Of a stretch of DNA of 64,000 nucleotides, positions 1-11,816 are shown piece after piece; position 1 is the first letter of the stretch, and each line of letters opens with the position of its first letter. The DNA lies in the NCBI GenBank assembly GCA_031841125.1, contig CM063114.1, positions 37,965,574 through 38,029,573 of the forward strand. The letters are read 5' to 3'. The notes under the pieces are model-generated. The model ran no database searches. It saw only the letters and a program-made list of their open reading frames with translations, and was not told the DNA's origin. The stretch is from Acanthococcus lagerstroemiae (Eukaryota > Arthropoda > Insecta > Hemiptera > Eriococcidae). The position numbers and the translations under genes are program-made.

Positions 1-820
1 TTTTTATGTACCTGTAGAACATGGAGTGTATAATATGCGTAAAAGTTCTCCAGTTTCTGATGGCGTTCTGTCTTAGGAGAAGAGAAGGTAAAATATTTTT
101 TCAGTTATATGACTGAAGATTATTCTGATGCCATGTACATGAGAACATTTGTAGGCATGGGACTGATGTTCTAGTTTCAGTGGTAGCCTATTCGTACATA
201 TCATTAGTACGCTATTGTTTTCATCTGTTGTCGTTATTCATCGACATAATTATTGGCATATGTTTTGTAAATGGAAAGTTACTAATTTTCAGTTTATGTG
301 TATGTAGTTCGTTGAACGACGAAAATGTAATTATAGAAATATGGCGACGAAATTATCTTAATTAGCGAGTGAATTCGTAATATTTGCTGAAAACCCTTCA
401 GAAACACAAGGTATGACAGCGAAAATGTAAATTAGATAGGTAAAAGTGTATCCTAAATTACTCTCGCATGTGTGGTTTAGCTCTTTCAAAAATTATATGC
501 TGTTTTTTAAAGTGAATTTCGCACGTTTACTTTCATATTTGAGTCAAACTTGGAAACGGCATTTAGGCTGGTGGTAGATTTGATAAAAGTGTTACTCTGA
601 AAGAAAATTGATTATTCCAGTTCTATTTCAATATCCAATATACATTAATTGTTCAGAAAGTTGAAATAGCCCAAATCAAATTAAGGTGAGTTCATGTGTC
701 CAAATTTAACTATATTGTTTTTTAAGTTTTATTTCCATATTGGTGCTACGTTGATTGAAGGCACATATTCTATAGTTTGTATTACCCAATTCGACGTTTA
801 AATGATTCATCGCCATGCTA
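1..820. other. AT-rich stretch without a recognised gene
   Basis: Only short frames without domain-like content are present. No repeat family seen elsewhere in the window was recognised here. Confidence 0.5.
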
Positions 821-879
821 AAAACTTGTGAGCTATTCCAAACTGCCGAAAATTCGTAACTGCAGCATCTACCTGGCTA

Positions 880-1850
880 ACCACTCCAGTGGAGCTGCTC
901 GGGGGGAGCTGCGGTTCTTATTAAATCGTCTATCCTTCATCATGGTGTTGGTGCTTTTGTCACTGACAGTATATTCAAGCATCGGTAATAGCTGTCCGAC
1001 TCAACTGTCATCAAGTCTACGTGGCCAGTATATACTTCCCCCCTCGTTGCCGCTCATAGAAGCTGACTTCAAGGAACTATTCGCTCATCTTGGTCATCAA
1101 TGGATCCTAGGCGGGGATTTCAATGCTAAACACCCCGCCTTGGGCTCTCGCCTTACTTCTCCTAAGGGCCAAGTTCTTCGCAAGGTTGCCAATCAAGTTC
1201 ATTGCCAGGTAGTCGCACCCGGAAGCCCTACTCACTGGCCGGTTGACTGCAGCAAACTTCCTGATGTCATTGATTTCTTCCTCATCAAAGGGTTGCCTAT
1301 AAACCAGTTCCATGCTGAACGCAAATTGGTACTTAGCTCCGAGCATGTCCCTGTGATGCTCACTTACTCAAGCAGACCAGTAAATGTTAAAATTGCCCCC
1401 CCCCCCCGTTGACTAATAAATCTGCTGACTGAGACCAATATTGTCAGCTGATAGAAGAACAACTTGAACTCAACATTAAGTTGCAGAGCACAGCTAGTCT
1501 AGACCAAGCTGTAAACAGTTTTTCTTTCCTGCTAGCAAAGAGTGCGCAAGCTAGTACTGTCTACTCGGAGCGACTTATGCCAGAGGTAACCTATCCAAAC
1601 TTCATTCACGACTTAGTCCGTCGTCGACGTCAAGCAAGAAAGGCTTGGCAAAGGTATCGCTCAGTTGAAAACAAACAGGCATTTAATCGATTAGGCCAAG
1701 ATACGAAAAGAGCCCTATTTTCCTCTCATGTGATGTGAACCCCTGGCAGAAAAATCACAATTTCTGTCAATCTGTCACTGACAAGTTGAGCCAAATCGAG
1801 TCAGACCCTGTGTTACAGCTGAAACTCCGCCTACTGGAGTAATCGTTGAC
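880..1850 (+). mobile_element. Jockey-like LINE fragment, endonuclease region, decayed
   Basis: A broken copy of the ORF2 of a non-LTR retrotransposon. The frame from about 1080 reads an endonuclease-type stretch with the motif GGDFNAKH (about 1110-1135), followed by a GSR motif, a D-V-I-D-F-F segment and a late S-S-E-H-V-P-V segment, which match the order in the exonuclease-endonuclease-phosphatase domain of Jockey-clade elements. Upstream, around 895-930, another frame reads a G-G-A-A-V-L-I-K-S-S motif typical of the same domain, so at least one frameshift separates the parts. A 12-C tract at 1396-1407 and a stop follow. The linker before the reverse transcriptase resumes at 1481-1738 and fades by about 1850. 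No reverse transcriptase is present, so this is a dead partial copy. Confidence 0.8.
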
Positions 1851-1859
1851 ACAAGGTGC

Positions 1860-2330
1860 CAGAATTTCATTGTAATGACAGAATTTTCTGTCACATGGTT
1901 AAACGGAGAGAAACGCGAAGGTTGTGCATTGTACTTCATGTGCGTATCTTTTCCTTTGCGCTAGCCGCGTAATGGTAAGTCAAAAAGGCGCCGTTGCGTC
2001 GGTGCTTCTACAAGTTGCTGGTACACTGCGTTCATGATCATGTTTGATATCTTACAAGGGGTGTAGAAGTGGTTTCAGTTTCATTTCGAATTTAATATTT
2101 GTTGGTGTTCAGTACAGTCTAAAACTTATGAAGCGGACTCAAATGCATGATAGAACTGAAAAGTACTCGTAATTGGGCTGTAATTTATCAGTAAGTTATG
2201 TCATATCTATGTCATTTAATGTAATATTTAGTTACTACTTATTTTAGAGGTGGATTGGTGAAGGAGGGTAGGGAAACTGCCCCTGGCCGGACCATTGGCC
2301 GTTCAAAAGATTCTTGTTTGGCTCCTCAAA
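1860..2330. other. intergenic stretch, nothing recognised
   Basis: AT-rich DNA between the LINE remnant and the pogo-like MITE. No coding, RNA or repeat signal was recognised. Confidence 0.4.
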
Positions 2331-2339
2331 CTATATGCA

Positions 2340-2788
2340 CAGTAGACTCCGAGTTATCCGACCTAATCGGGGCTGAAGGTTGGTCAGATGCCGAAAATGG
2401 CCGGATAATCCGAAATGAATATTTTCAATGTAGAAATAACGCGCACAAAATTTAAAAAGAAATTGTTCATTCAGAAAATTGAACTTTGGCTTTAAAAAGG
2501 AATAAATAAGTGAAAAAACGATACTTATGTAATAATAAATCACAAATTATAATATTTTTAAATCGTCGGTGAGCTCAGTTTTTTTTTTAATCGCGATTCT
2601 TTTTTTGGCCGCGTGATTTCGCAACGCCGCGCTGTCGCACCGGTTGAACAATCAACAATGTACGTATAATGTATCTACATACATTCCAAAATCAAAAATT
2701 AGATGTCTCATGTAGAAATTCGGACTAACCAACCTTATAGTAGGCCGGATAAATCGGAGGATAAGGTCGGATAATCCGGAATCTACTG
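2340..2788. mobile_element. pogo/Tigger-like MITE
   Basis: About 450 bp between inverted termini: CAGTAGACTCCGAGTTATCC at the left and, read on the other strand, CAGTAGATTCCGGATTATCC at the right. Additional ATCCG motifs lie inside both ends. Such CAGTAG...ATCCG termini are typical of pogo/Tigger elements. There is no transposase frame, so it is non-autonomous. The expected TA duplication is not clean at either end. Confidence 0.6.
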
Positions 2789-2902
2789 TGTATGTTTTTA
2801 CTTCAGGCCCGTAGCTGGCTATCTGCGGCGGGGGTGCTGACTGTTTACCGGGGAGGGGGGCTTGAGGATAGACTTAGTATATAATGTGAAAATTTCTACA
2901 AG

Positions 2903-3189
2903 GCAGTGATGCAGCCAACGGGGGGAGGGGGCACGATGGCGGCAAATGCCCCCCCCCCAAAGGCACCTGAAATTGAATGTAAAGTATGCAAAAATGAGCA
3001 ATTTTTCGCCTTTAAAACACGTTTTTTTCAAAAAATTTCCGCTCAAGCAGTAATATTACCTTAATTTCATAAAAGAGTCTTCTAATATCGGCGATCTTTA
3101 AAATTACCTCAATTTTCGACTTTTTCTCCGTTGAAAATCTTACTTCGCTCCCCCCCCCTCCCTCCCTGGGAAAATTCCAGCTACGTCAC
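2903..3189 (+). mobile_element. hAT-like MITE, GTGGCGTAGC family, copy 1
   Basis: The ends are CAGTGATGCAGCC and AGCTACGTCAC, degraded forms of the CAGTGGCGTAGC terminus seen intact at 6852-7011. The interior shares the TCTAATATCGGCGAT and TTTTCGACTTTTTCTCC blocks with the other copies. It carries C tracts just inside each end. No coding capacity. Confidence 0.7.
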
Positions 3190-3690
3190 AGTTGTCTGTT
3201 TTTATGGCAAGTGTCGAAAACGAAACCTGAATGGACGACTAAAGCAGCTTCGACGAAGTTTTTTCGAGTACGATCGCGAGTGTACGCGGCTGCTCGGGTC
3301 TGGGTCTTGGGTGTCTCACCTCGTTGTCTAAACAGGCTCGGGTAACTTGGGGCCATTACATTCGAATCCCATTCCCAATCCAAGCGTCCCAAATTAGTTG
3401 ACCAAGCTTTTGTTCTAAATTTTAAAATTTTTCTGTGATATTGATTCTCTTTATCCCTTTTTTCTCGTTCAGCATACTGATGATTTTTTAAGGGTGGTAT
3501 CGTTGCCTACGGGGCTCAGGATACCTTTAGAGGAGGCTCAGCCCCAGCTTTCCCCCAAGGGCTACGGGGCTGTTTTACTTGGAAAAGTATGTACCAAATT
3601 CTGCGCCTTAATTTCCGGACGAGCAGATTTCATATTGTCGAGCCGCTTTGGAATTCCCCAGTCAAAGATGGAAGCTATCTTGAGTTTTCG
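3190..3690. other. intergenic stretch, nothing recognised
   Basis: Mixed-composition DNA between two MITE copies. Short open frames occur on both strands, without recognisable domains. Confidence 0.4.
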
Positions 3691-3698
3691 TGCACAAG

Positions 3699-3855
3699 GT
3701 CGTACTGAAGGGTCTTGTCTGGAGGGGGGGGGGGTAAAAATTGTGAAAGTCCCAACTGACTCAACTCAGAATTCCCAAGTATCAAAGCAAAAAAAAAAAC
3801 ACCTTTTGACCTGTTAGATTTTTCCGACTGACTCAACTCAAAATTCCACCTTTTC
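3699..3855 (+). mobile_element. truncated MITE, GGGACGTACCGA family
   Basis: A partial copy of the family intact at 4164-4481. It has a decayed left end (GGTCGTACTGAAG), a long G tract and the shared segments GTGAAAGTCCCAACTGACTC and CCCAAGTATCAAAGC. The right terminus is missing. Confidence 0.75.
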
Positions 3856-4163
3856 CTAACTGTGGATTGTGCATGGCTTTATAGTAGAACTGATCCACAG
3901 TTCTAGGATGTGAATTTATCTAAAATATTTTTGTGTTAACTAAAATTATTACTTCATGAATTTTCTTTTTCTCTTTTTAACAGATAACCAGGACCAAGCA
4001 TCAACAATTGTACTGGGACTAACTGAATATTAATAAGTTTTTGTGCGTAGATAATTGTAAAAATATAAAATATTAGAATAAAATTGATCATTATTCATGA
4101 ATTTTGTGTGTTGGGGAGGAGCGCACTGAAATGAGGGGTAGGTTAACCGAAATGCGACAGAAT

Positions 4164-4481
4164 CAGGGACGTACCGAAGAGTTTTTTTTAGAGAGAGGGG
4201 GGGGGGGGGTAAAAATTGTGAAAGTCCCAACTGACTCAACTCAGAATTCCCAAGTATCAAAGCAAACAAAAAACCTCACCTTTTGACCTGTTGAGTTTTT
4301 CCAACTTCTCAACTCAATTCCCAAGTATCAAAGCAAGAAGAAAAAAAAAGACCACTTTTAACTAGTTGGATTTTTCCAACTCATCTGACTAAAATTGTGA
4401 ATTTCCCCAACTGCTGAGTAAAAAATTCCTACGGGGAGGGGGTTGTAAGTTGCCCCCTGCCCCCGTATCGGTACGTCCCAG
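4164..4481 (+). mobile_element. hAT-like MITE, GGGACGTACCGA family, full copy with target-site duplication
   Basis: The element starts CAGGGACGTACCGA and ends TCGGTACGTCCCAG, a 12-bp inverted terminus inside CAG/CTG-type ends. It is flanked by a perfect 8-bp duplication, GACAGAAT, at 4156-4163 and 4482-4489. Eight-base duplications and such ends point to the hAT superfamily. The 318-bp interior holds a G tract and repeated AACTCAAAATTCCC-like motifs and cannot encode a transposase. Confidence 0.88.
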
Positions 4482-4489
4482 GACAGAAT

Positions 4490-6440
4490 ATTGTCAGAAC
4501 GGATTAGAGTGCTGCTAAAATGCGACAGAATATTGCTAGGATGTGACAGGGCGCTGCCAAAATGTGACACAGTATCGTCAGAATCTGATGAAGCCTTTGA
4601 CAGGTTGTTGATAGAATATGGCAAATACTGGCAGTCGTAGCACTGCATTAACAGATGCTCCATCGTATGTCTGTCGCGTTGTGTCACGTAAAATCGCACG
4701 GCTGTGCTCGATTCTGATTGGTTCTCATGCTGACATTCTGCGACAGATCCGCTGACAGGATTAGCATCATCTGTCATCTGTCAATTTTCCGCAGCAGGAA
4801 GGTGATCAATTCGGGCCGTCCAGCGCTAGTATCAACTACTCTTATCAACGACCAAAACATGAAGTTTTTGACACATGCAGCAAAATTTTGGAATCTAGGT
4901 ATAAAAATAGTCTTAATCGAAAGAAAATTCTTTGTTTGAAAAATTATTTTCTCTTTAAATACTTTAAAAAACGTCTTACTTTTCGAGATATTTCAATTTT
5001 AATGAGTATGCACATTAATGGGGGAAATGCATGGATTCATGTTTTCGTCCTTATCACTAGTGCTTGTTTTTAGTCACATATTAATGACTTTTTGAAACTC
5101 ATTGAAAAATTACAGTCAAATTTACATGACTGGTGGATAGGACTGATTGACCGAATCGTGATCACACATATTTTCATCTCTTTCAAAAGGGAAATGAATT
5201 GTCAGTTGGGTAGAATTCTCAATTGTTAATTGTGTAATTCTAAAAGAAAGCGAGGAAAAACTAATGAAGACAGAAAGCTGCGATTTTTGTTTCATTCGGA
5301 AGAGCGTGATTTTTTTATACAAGAATTGTCAAGAAAGTGAAAATGATTTTTTGACACCAGAGGCACATTTCATGATTCCAGGTCACGTATGGCTGTGCCT
5401 ATCTTTTTAATCAGCCTGTGTGAAACCAACACACATAAATATAGCTGAAGATCGGTTCACAAAGACCTCCGTGACCGGAGTAAAAATTCAACTGGTGCAA
5501 TCTGCGAGATAGAAAAATTTAAGTTCCTTTACACTTAGTACTGTTCAAATTTTTTTTAATATATATATTTTTTTAACGAATTATTCTAATTGACTAAGAA
5601 TGTGTCAAGTCCCGTCACTCTAACCGAACTTCGGTTAGAGACAGAGAAAGCTGTAGCTGTCGTATATACGAACCACAGACATCGGAACTACTAAATACCG
5701 AAATCAGGAAGACAGCTGTTGTCACACAGTGAACGATGAAAATTCATTTTTTTCTTCGTGCGTATTCAAATGCATCGAATTTTCTTGACACGTCGCGGGA
5801 AGATTTTTTTGCCGAAGCGTTGACCTGGAAATGAACTACTTTATGAAGTGGTGTAATGGTTGAAATACGACGCCGTCTTTCGTTTCGATCTGACTAGATT
5901 ACTCAGATGTGTCCTGCATAGTAATTCATTATTGTACATAGTTCATTTTCATGGACAAGTAAAAGAGAATTGAGCGACTAGGTCAAGTAGAAAGTTTTTC
6001 CCAATAATAGGATATCCAAATTTTTTGATATGTCAGAAGTGCAAGAGGAACGCGCATGAGCTTGAAAGGGTTGCAGTTGTATGTTGACCTAACAATGCGT
6101 TTTGGGGTTTCTCTGTGATTTATTGACGCTAGTCGATTATAGAAACAGCATTCTCTAGACTTCGTAAGATGAGACCGATGTTATCAACAGAGTGCCCAGA
6201 AGAATATTACATTTTTACATTATCTGATCTTAAATTCGTCTAGTCTCAGTGGCGCGGCCGACGGTCGTCTAAACCCCCTTCGCGATTTCATCAAATAATG
6301 ATTTTGTAAGTTTAGTAGTCCCTCTAACACCTCTCCAGCTTTAAAACACCAAAATAAGATTATCAACTAGCATATCACTAAAAATCCAGATAAAAATTTA
6401 GTGAAAATATCTAAGGTTTAAGAATTGAAGTATCAGGTAT
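4490..6440. other. intergenic stretch, small hairpin only
   Basis: AT-rich DNA without a supported gene. ACAGAATATTG-type motifs recur at about 4480-4580. A short palindrome around the sequence CTAACCGAACTTCGGTTAG lies at about 5617-5637 and could form a hairpin of about 10 bp. No function is evident. Confidence 0.4.
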
Positions 6441-6450
6441 CAAAATACAT

Positions 6451-6635
6451 CCGATGTGCTAAATCCTGCCAGTTACCCTGGTAACTAAAAGAGAACCAAG
6501 GGTGTTTGTCGGGTTTCTGGGTAATCTGAGGATAACTGAGGGTTGCAAATGGGTAACTTTTCCGCGGGTAACTAGAGGGTAACTAAGTCCCGCCAGTTAT
6601 CCAGGTAACTAAGGGGAACTAAGGGTAACTGACTA
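6451..6635 (+). mobile_element. GGGTAAC-array element, copy 1 (partial)
   Basis: A decayed copy of the element intact at 17823-18057 and 20407-20638. It begins near GATGTGC (a mutated GATGCGC end) and carries the CCAGTTACCC start block twice, about 120 bp apart, so it is a dimer. Many GGGTAAC motifs follow each start block. The right terminal GCGCATC is lost. Confidence 0.65.
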
Positions 6636-6651
6636 TGGTTTCTGGGGGTAA

Positions 6652-7395
6652 GTTTTACGACACGAATGCAATTCTGATTCACTAAATTCATGAAACAAGC
6701 AGAAAATATCGAGAAACGGACAAAACCTCAATACTTACTACGTTATCAATGCCCCCCCCCCCATCATCATCATCTTTTCGTCCAGTTTCCAATTTTCACC
6801 ACCTGCAGCGAACTCTTCTTTCGAATATGCGAATAATTGATTTATTAAGAACAGTGGCGTAGCGTCCGGGGGGCACGTGCCCCCTCCAATATTTTTACAT
6901 AATCCTCTAATATCGGCCGATTTTTTAAAAATACCACAATTTTCGACTTTTTCTCCCTTGAAAACCTTATTGTGCCCCCCCCCCCTTGGGAAACCCCTAG
7001 CTACGCCACTGATTAAGAATTTTAGTTTTTCTATAACACAAGTTAGCTTCGGTAGAGAGTATCTTTTTTCTACTCAAATTTTATCGCATTAATGAATTTT
7101 TAAAATTTTGCAACCTTAGGAACCTGCCGATACTTCTTACGTTAGTTCATCCTAGACAACCCCCTCTCCCCCCTTCATACTGTAGATGCAAGAGGCTTTA
7201 GATTATGGTCAAAGTAGTGTCAGAAAAGTTCAGCGGTGCGCTGCAGGTGGTGAAAATTGGAAACTAGACGAAAAGATGATGATGGGGCACTAATAACGTA
7301 GTAAGTATTGAGGTTTTGTCCATTTCTTGATATTTTCTGCTCGCGTCGCGAATTTAGTGAATTAGAGTTGCATTCGTGTCGTAAAATTTATCTAA
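6652..7395. mobile_element. foldback element with long inverted arms
   Basis: The left arm (about 6652-6815) and right arm (about 7235-7395) are imperfect reverse complements over roughly 150 bp. Shared blocks include TTACGACACGAATGCAA, AGCAGAAAATATCGAG, TACTTACTACGTTAT and AATTTTCACCACCTGCAGCG. The loop contains an independent hAT-like MITE (6852-7011), so the structure is nested. No coding content. Confidence 0.7.
6852..7011 (+). mobile_element. hAT-like MITE, GTGGCGTAGC family, intact copy
   Basis: A 160-bp element with termini CAGTGGCGTAGC and GCTACGCCACTG. It is flanked by a perfect 8-bp duplication, ATTAAGAA, at 6844-6851 and 7012-7019. Short G and C tracts lie just inside each end. 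It shares its interior with copies at 2903-3189 and 63262-63521 but is shorter, so it is a deletion derivative. No coding capacity. Confidence 0.92.
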
Positions 7396-7570
7396 TCGCC
7401 CACAAAAATACCATCGACATTAACTGGGATGCCAATTAATTAGTTTCATTTATCATCTCCCTTTTTCGTTGTAAAATTTTAACCTTGACCCCCCCCCCCC
7501 CCTCCACTCATACTGTAGATGCAAAAGGCTTCAGATTATGGTCGAAGTAGTGTCGATAAAGCTCAGCAAT
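7160..7570 (+). repeat. direct duplication of about 75 bp
   Basis: The block running from a C-rich run through CATACTGTAGATGCAA and AGATTATGGTC to the AGTAGTGTC segment occurs at about 7160-7235 and again at about 7488-7570. The second copy has a much longer C tract in front. The first copy abuts the right arm of the foldback element. Confidence 0.6.
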
Positions 7571-8489
7571 TTTCAGGACCTACACAAAATGTTATCTATA
7601 ATGTATTTTCTTATAAATATGATTTACAGTAAGCCAATTCCCCATCCCCTCAGAGCCTCAGAGGTTAAACCATTCATTCAATTTTCAATGCCTGCATCAT
7701 AATACGGTATACTTTTCTGTATACATCCCGACCAAAAATATTGCCGTATCTTCGATGATTTTTTTCTTCTCGCTCCGAGTTATGCACCTCATATTAGGGC
7801 ACTTTACCCTATTTGGCAACATAAAACTTCCCTAGAAGATTCTATTTTTTTTTTTACCCAAAGGGGCGGCCACTCCGGTACTTGGCCGGTTGCTCCATAT
7901 ATTATGTAATACATCTACAATCTTACATTATTTAAGTCACAGCTTTCTGTTTCGCCTGGGGTCCCCTGTTTTGCCCAGTTTTTACCATATTGTTTCTCGG
8001 CGGGTGCCACAGGAACCGTACACAATCCGCTATAATTTTGATTTTCTTGGCGAAACCGAACCTCCCCTTATGGGGGAGGCGGGCCTTACAATCTTAGTAC
8101 ATATTCATTTCTTATACTTTCTAGCCAATCTGGATCTCCCCTATACTACGAGTCTTCACTTCAGATTTGTGTCTTTCTCTGGAAATGACAACGACAACTA
8201 CGTTAGGGGCTGCGACCCGTTCGTGTTCTGCCTCACTGCGGAGGAGGTGGATCTCGTCAACACCCGACTTACAATGGTCTTACCTACTGTGGTACGCAGC
8301 TCGCCGCCCGTAGTTGGCGGCAATCTTCACACTCTTCTCATTTGGCGACGGCGAAGAGCAGCTTCTTCTGGTGTCTCCCTAGAAGACTCTAATATGGATA
8401 AATAAAAAAAAGTCATAGGCACAACTTTTGGTCTTTGTATATGACTGAATATTATATTTCATTCTCATGCACCTAACGTTAGTAAGCAT
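7571..8489. other. intergenic stretch with an orphan open frame
   Basis: No supported gene. A frame open at 7890-8405 (+) gives about 170 residues without a recognisable domain; local GC rises at about 8160-8390. On the opposite strand the same interval also reads partly open, so coding direction is undecided. It may be a transposon remnant. Confidence 0.3.
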
Positions 8490-10702
8490 TAAGGTGTCCC
8501 TTATTTTACAAATGTTCGCCAATCAATTAGGTGCGCACTGAAATTTGTTCCAATAGACCTAGAAACTCGCCATAAAAAGTTTGAGCTCAATCTGAAGACA
8601 TTAACCCGTGCCGCTTTGACCTTGAAGTTATGTGTAATACTGAGATTTTTCAAAAAACCGCGAATATCTCGGAACATATCAACTTCAGGACCGAAATGCT
8701 TGGAACATAAAATACTTCTTGTTAAATTTCCTATAAAGAAGAGTCTATACAACTTGCCTCTAGAACGCATATTTACCGAGATAATTGCAAAAATTTGTGG
8801 AAGTTTTGAGGAACGTCTTCTTTGTCGTCTTTTCTTTCATAACCGATCTTTGCTAGCTAAATCGCAGTTATCTGAAAAAATATTCACTTTAGGACCAAAA
8901 TGCAAATAATATAAAATATTCCTCGATAAATTTTCTGTAAAAAGATTCAGTACAACTTTTCTTTAGAAAATATATTTATCGAGATATAATCGCAAGAATG
9001 CGTGAAATTTTTAAAAAACATATATGTTTTTTAATTATTTTACGGCTGAAATATCTATTAATGTCGGGTAAAGCACACTACAATATAACTTCAGTCTCTG
9101 TCTACAGGACAAGCGCCCCCCCCCCCACCTGGCTACGCCTATGACAGTTTGTTGGGTACCTACTACAGAATAGACCTCGGATTATACGTATGTATGTATA
9201 TCAACGCTAGTCAACAATTTGCGCATAAGATATAACGTTATGCTGTTAAGGAACAGTCACGTGTTCTCAGAATTCAGGGTCATTTCCTATGGGCAAATCG
9301 CTGTTTCCTATAGTTGATATACATCATCTCTAGTCCACCATACCAAGTCTTCAACGGAATCTTAGAATGCTCAAGACTCAATAAAACAGTTTGTTAACCC
9401 TAGATCGCAAAGTTTGGTTTTCTTCAATCATTGAATTTGGAATTAGTTATGACTTGTGGCTCATGGATACCTAGTTAACGTTTCAATGTTAGCCTCTTCC
9501 GCAAATTTTTTATCAATAGGGTCAGATCAACAGTCCTACACAAGCTTTTAACAATCGCAAACACTTCTGCATGTGTCCATCTTCACCCCTTGAACGATGA
9601 GATGAAGAAAAACATGTACAGAAGTGGTTATGTTGCTCGTGCAAGTAAGAAACATCAGTACTTGAAAAGTGTCAATTTTCGCTAAGGTCACTATGCTTAT
9701 GTTTTTTTACCCGCATGAGCAACATAACCACTTCTGCACATGTTTTTCTTCATCTCATCGTTCAAGGGGTGAAGATGGACCTAGTGATAAAAAATTTGCG
9801 GAAGAGCCTAAAATTGAAACGTTAACGAGGTATCCATGCGCCGTAGCTAATTTCAATGTTTTTATTGAGTCTTGAGTATTCTAAGATTCCGTTGAAGACC
9901 CGGTATGGTGGACTTGAGATGATGTAGAATTAACAATAGGAAACAGCGATTTGCCCATAGGAAATGACAATGAATTCTGAGAACATGTGACTGTTCCTTA
10001 ACAAGCTCAATGTTATATCTTATGTGCAATGTTGACTATTGTTGATATACTGCATAATCCGAGGTATACTCTATAGTAGGTACCCAAAAAACTATCATGG
10101 ATGTAGACAGGGGGGGGGGACAAAATATTGTAGTGTGCTTTACACGACATTCATAGATATTTCAGCCGTAAAATAATTTTAAAAAACTGTTTTTCGAAAA
10201 TTCAGCGCATTTTTGCGATTATCTCGATAAATATTTTTTCTACAAAAAAGTTGTATCGAATCTTTTCACAGAAAATTCAACGAGGAACATTTTATGTTAT
10301 TTGCGTTTTGGTCCTAAAGTGGATATTTTTTTAGATAACTGCGATTTAGCTAGTAAAGATCGGTTATGAAAGAAAAAATAAAAGTCACGTTCCTCGAAAC
10401 TTTCACACATTTTTGCGATTATCGCGGAAAATATGCGTTCTAGGGGAAAGTTGTATAGACGCTTTTTTATATGAAATTTAAAAAGAAACATTTTATGTTA
10501 TATGCGTTTTGGTACTGAAGTTGATATGTTCCGAGATATTCGCGGTTTTTTGTAAAATCTCATTACTATACACATCACTTCGAGGTCAAAGCGGCACGGA
10601 TTAATGACCTCAGATTGAGCTCAAATTTTTTATAGCGAGTGGAACGAGTTTCAGTGCGACCCTAATCAACTGGCGAAAACTTGTAAAATAAGGAACGCCC
10701 TA
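8490..10702. mobile_element. large foldback DNA element, copy 1
   Basis: A 2.2-kb inverted repeat. The left arm begins TAAGGTGTCCCTTATTTTAC and the right arm ends GTAAAATAAGGAACGCCCTA. Arms of about 1 kb pair with moderate divergence all the way to a centre near 9660; inner matches include AACATAACCACTTCTGCACA. The flanks GTAAGCAT and CGAGGCAT (8 bp, five matching) may be a decayed duplication. Poly-C next to a GGCTACGCC motif at 9116-9140, and its partner at 10095-10120, suggest an embedded GTGGCGTAGC-type sequence. The open frames inside follow the repeats and encode nothing recognised. Confidence 0.85.
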
Positions 10703-11816
10703 CGAGGCATTCAGGCATTCTTCCCTAACAGAATTTTGCATTCCTTTGTAAATGTTTCGGATAATTTTACTAGACTCAATGCTGTTACTATGACATATCA
10801 TCGAATGCTTTTTTCATCAGCCGGCAAATTCAACTTCCGGGTATAACGGAAGGTTCTGAATCATCATGATGCAATATCCCGAACGATATCGTCCTATTAG
10901 GTCCGCGTACGTGTACAATTTTCAAGCTGTCTGTCATTTGTATCCGGATTTAAAATCGACCATAGGCGTAAACAGCCCACCTAGAGTGGGGGAGGGGACG
11001 CATCAAGGGCTAACTAGTATCAAAAACATGCTACAAACTCTTTCAGATATGTTTTTTGGGGGGAAGAGCTTTCCGAGGACTCAGAGGGCTAGCTCCATCG
11101 CCAGCTCCTCTGCAGAATCGACACCAAAAATGCCGGGTCTTCCGCTGGCGGCGAGGGCAATGCAACCAGGAATTGCTGACTCTCGCGAACCCTTCTGAAC
11201 GTATTTTCAGAGGCCGTCTGGAATGCGGTTCCGATTAACGTGGCTAGAAAATTAGTATGTGGCCGGGGATAGTGGTACGCGACGACCGCGAGATGGTCGG
11301 CCGTCGCGACCGCTGCCACAAATCGAGAACGAGAACATTGCACTCGTAGATATTGACCCAGAGTAGCGGAGAACACGTCATTTCCTCGCTCGCGCTCTAC
11401 CTGGCTATACAAAGTAACCGAACCGCGCACAGCCAACAGGTACAGCTAACCAACTAACGAATGATGGCTGGCATGATGGTTCAGTTACTACCTGGAACCA
11501 GTTTCGTTTCGTTTCCACACGTAAACTCTTCCACCTTCCAGTCGTACTCCTTGAACCCAGCAATGTTTTCGTAAAAAAACGCGTTTTACAAATTTCTCAT
11601 TCTAACTGGACATTTTTGAACATTCGTACGTGCCCATCGCGCCCCTTTTCCAACTAGTGACCCCTCCCCCATTCGACGTGCTCCGAAACACCTTTACAAA
11701 AGTAGTAAAATTCGACCAGATCCGCGAGTTCTTTTATTAATTGTTTTTTGTTTAATGTAACCCGGAAATCGTTTTTATCGTAGATCCCAGTCACGGTGGA
11801 GGTGAATTTCCGGAAA
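10703..11816 (+). promoter_or_regulatory. upstream region of the secreted-protein gene
   Basis: GC and CpG content rise from about 11040 to 11440 compared with the AT-rich surroundings, which would suit a promoter or 5' untranslated exon. No clear TATA box or initiator was identified, and the transcription start is unknown. Open frames on both strands here follow the base composition and have no recognised content. Confidence 0.35.

Noticed and set aside
7890..8405. 171-codon open frame (+)
   Set aside because: No domain, no splice context, begins in low-complexity DNA, and the opposite strand is partly open too.
11089..11436. Minus-strand open frame in the GC-rich upstream region
   Set aside because: Explained by high GC reducing stop codons; overlaps the likely promoter of the plus-strand gene.
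11796..11816. Upstream in-frame GTG as start of the secreted protein
   Set aside because: Non-AUG initiation is rare in animals, and the ATG at 11817 is followed at once by the signal peptide.
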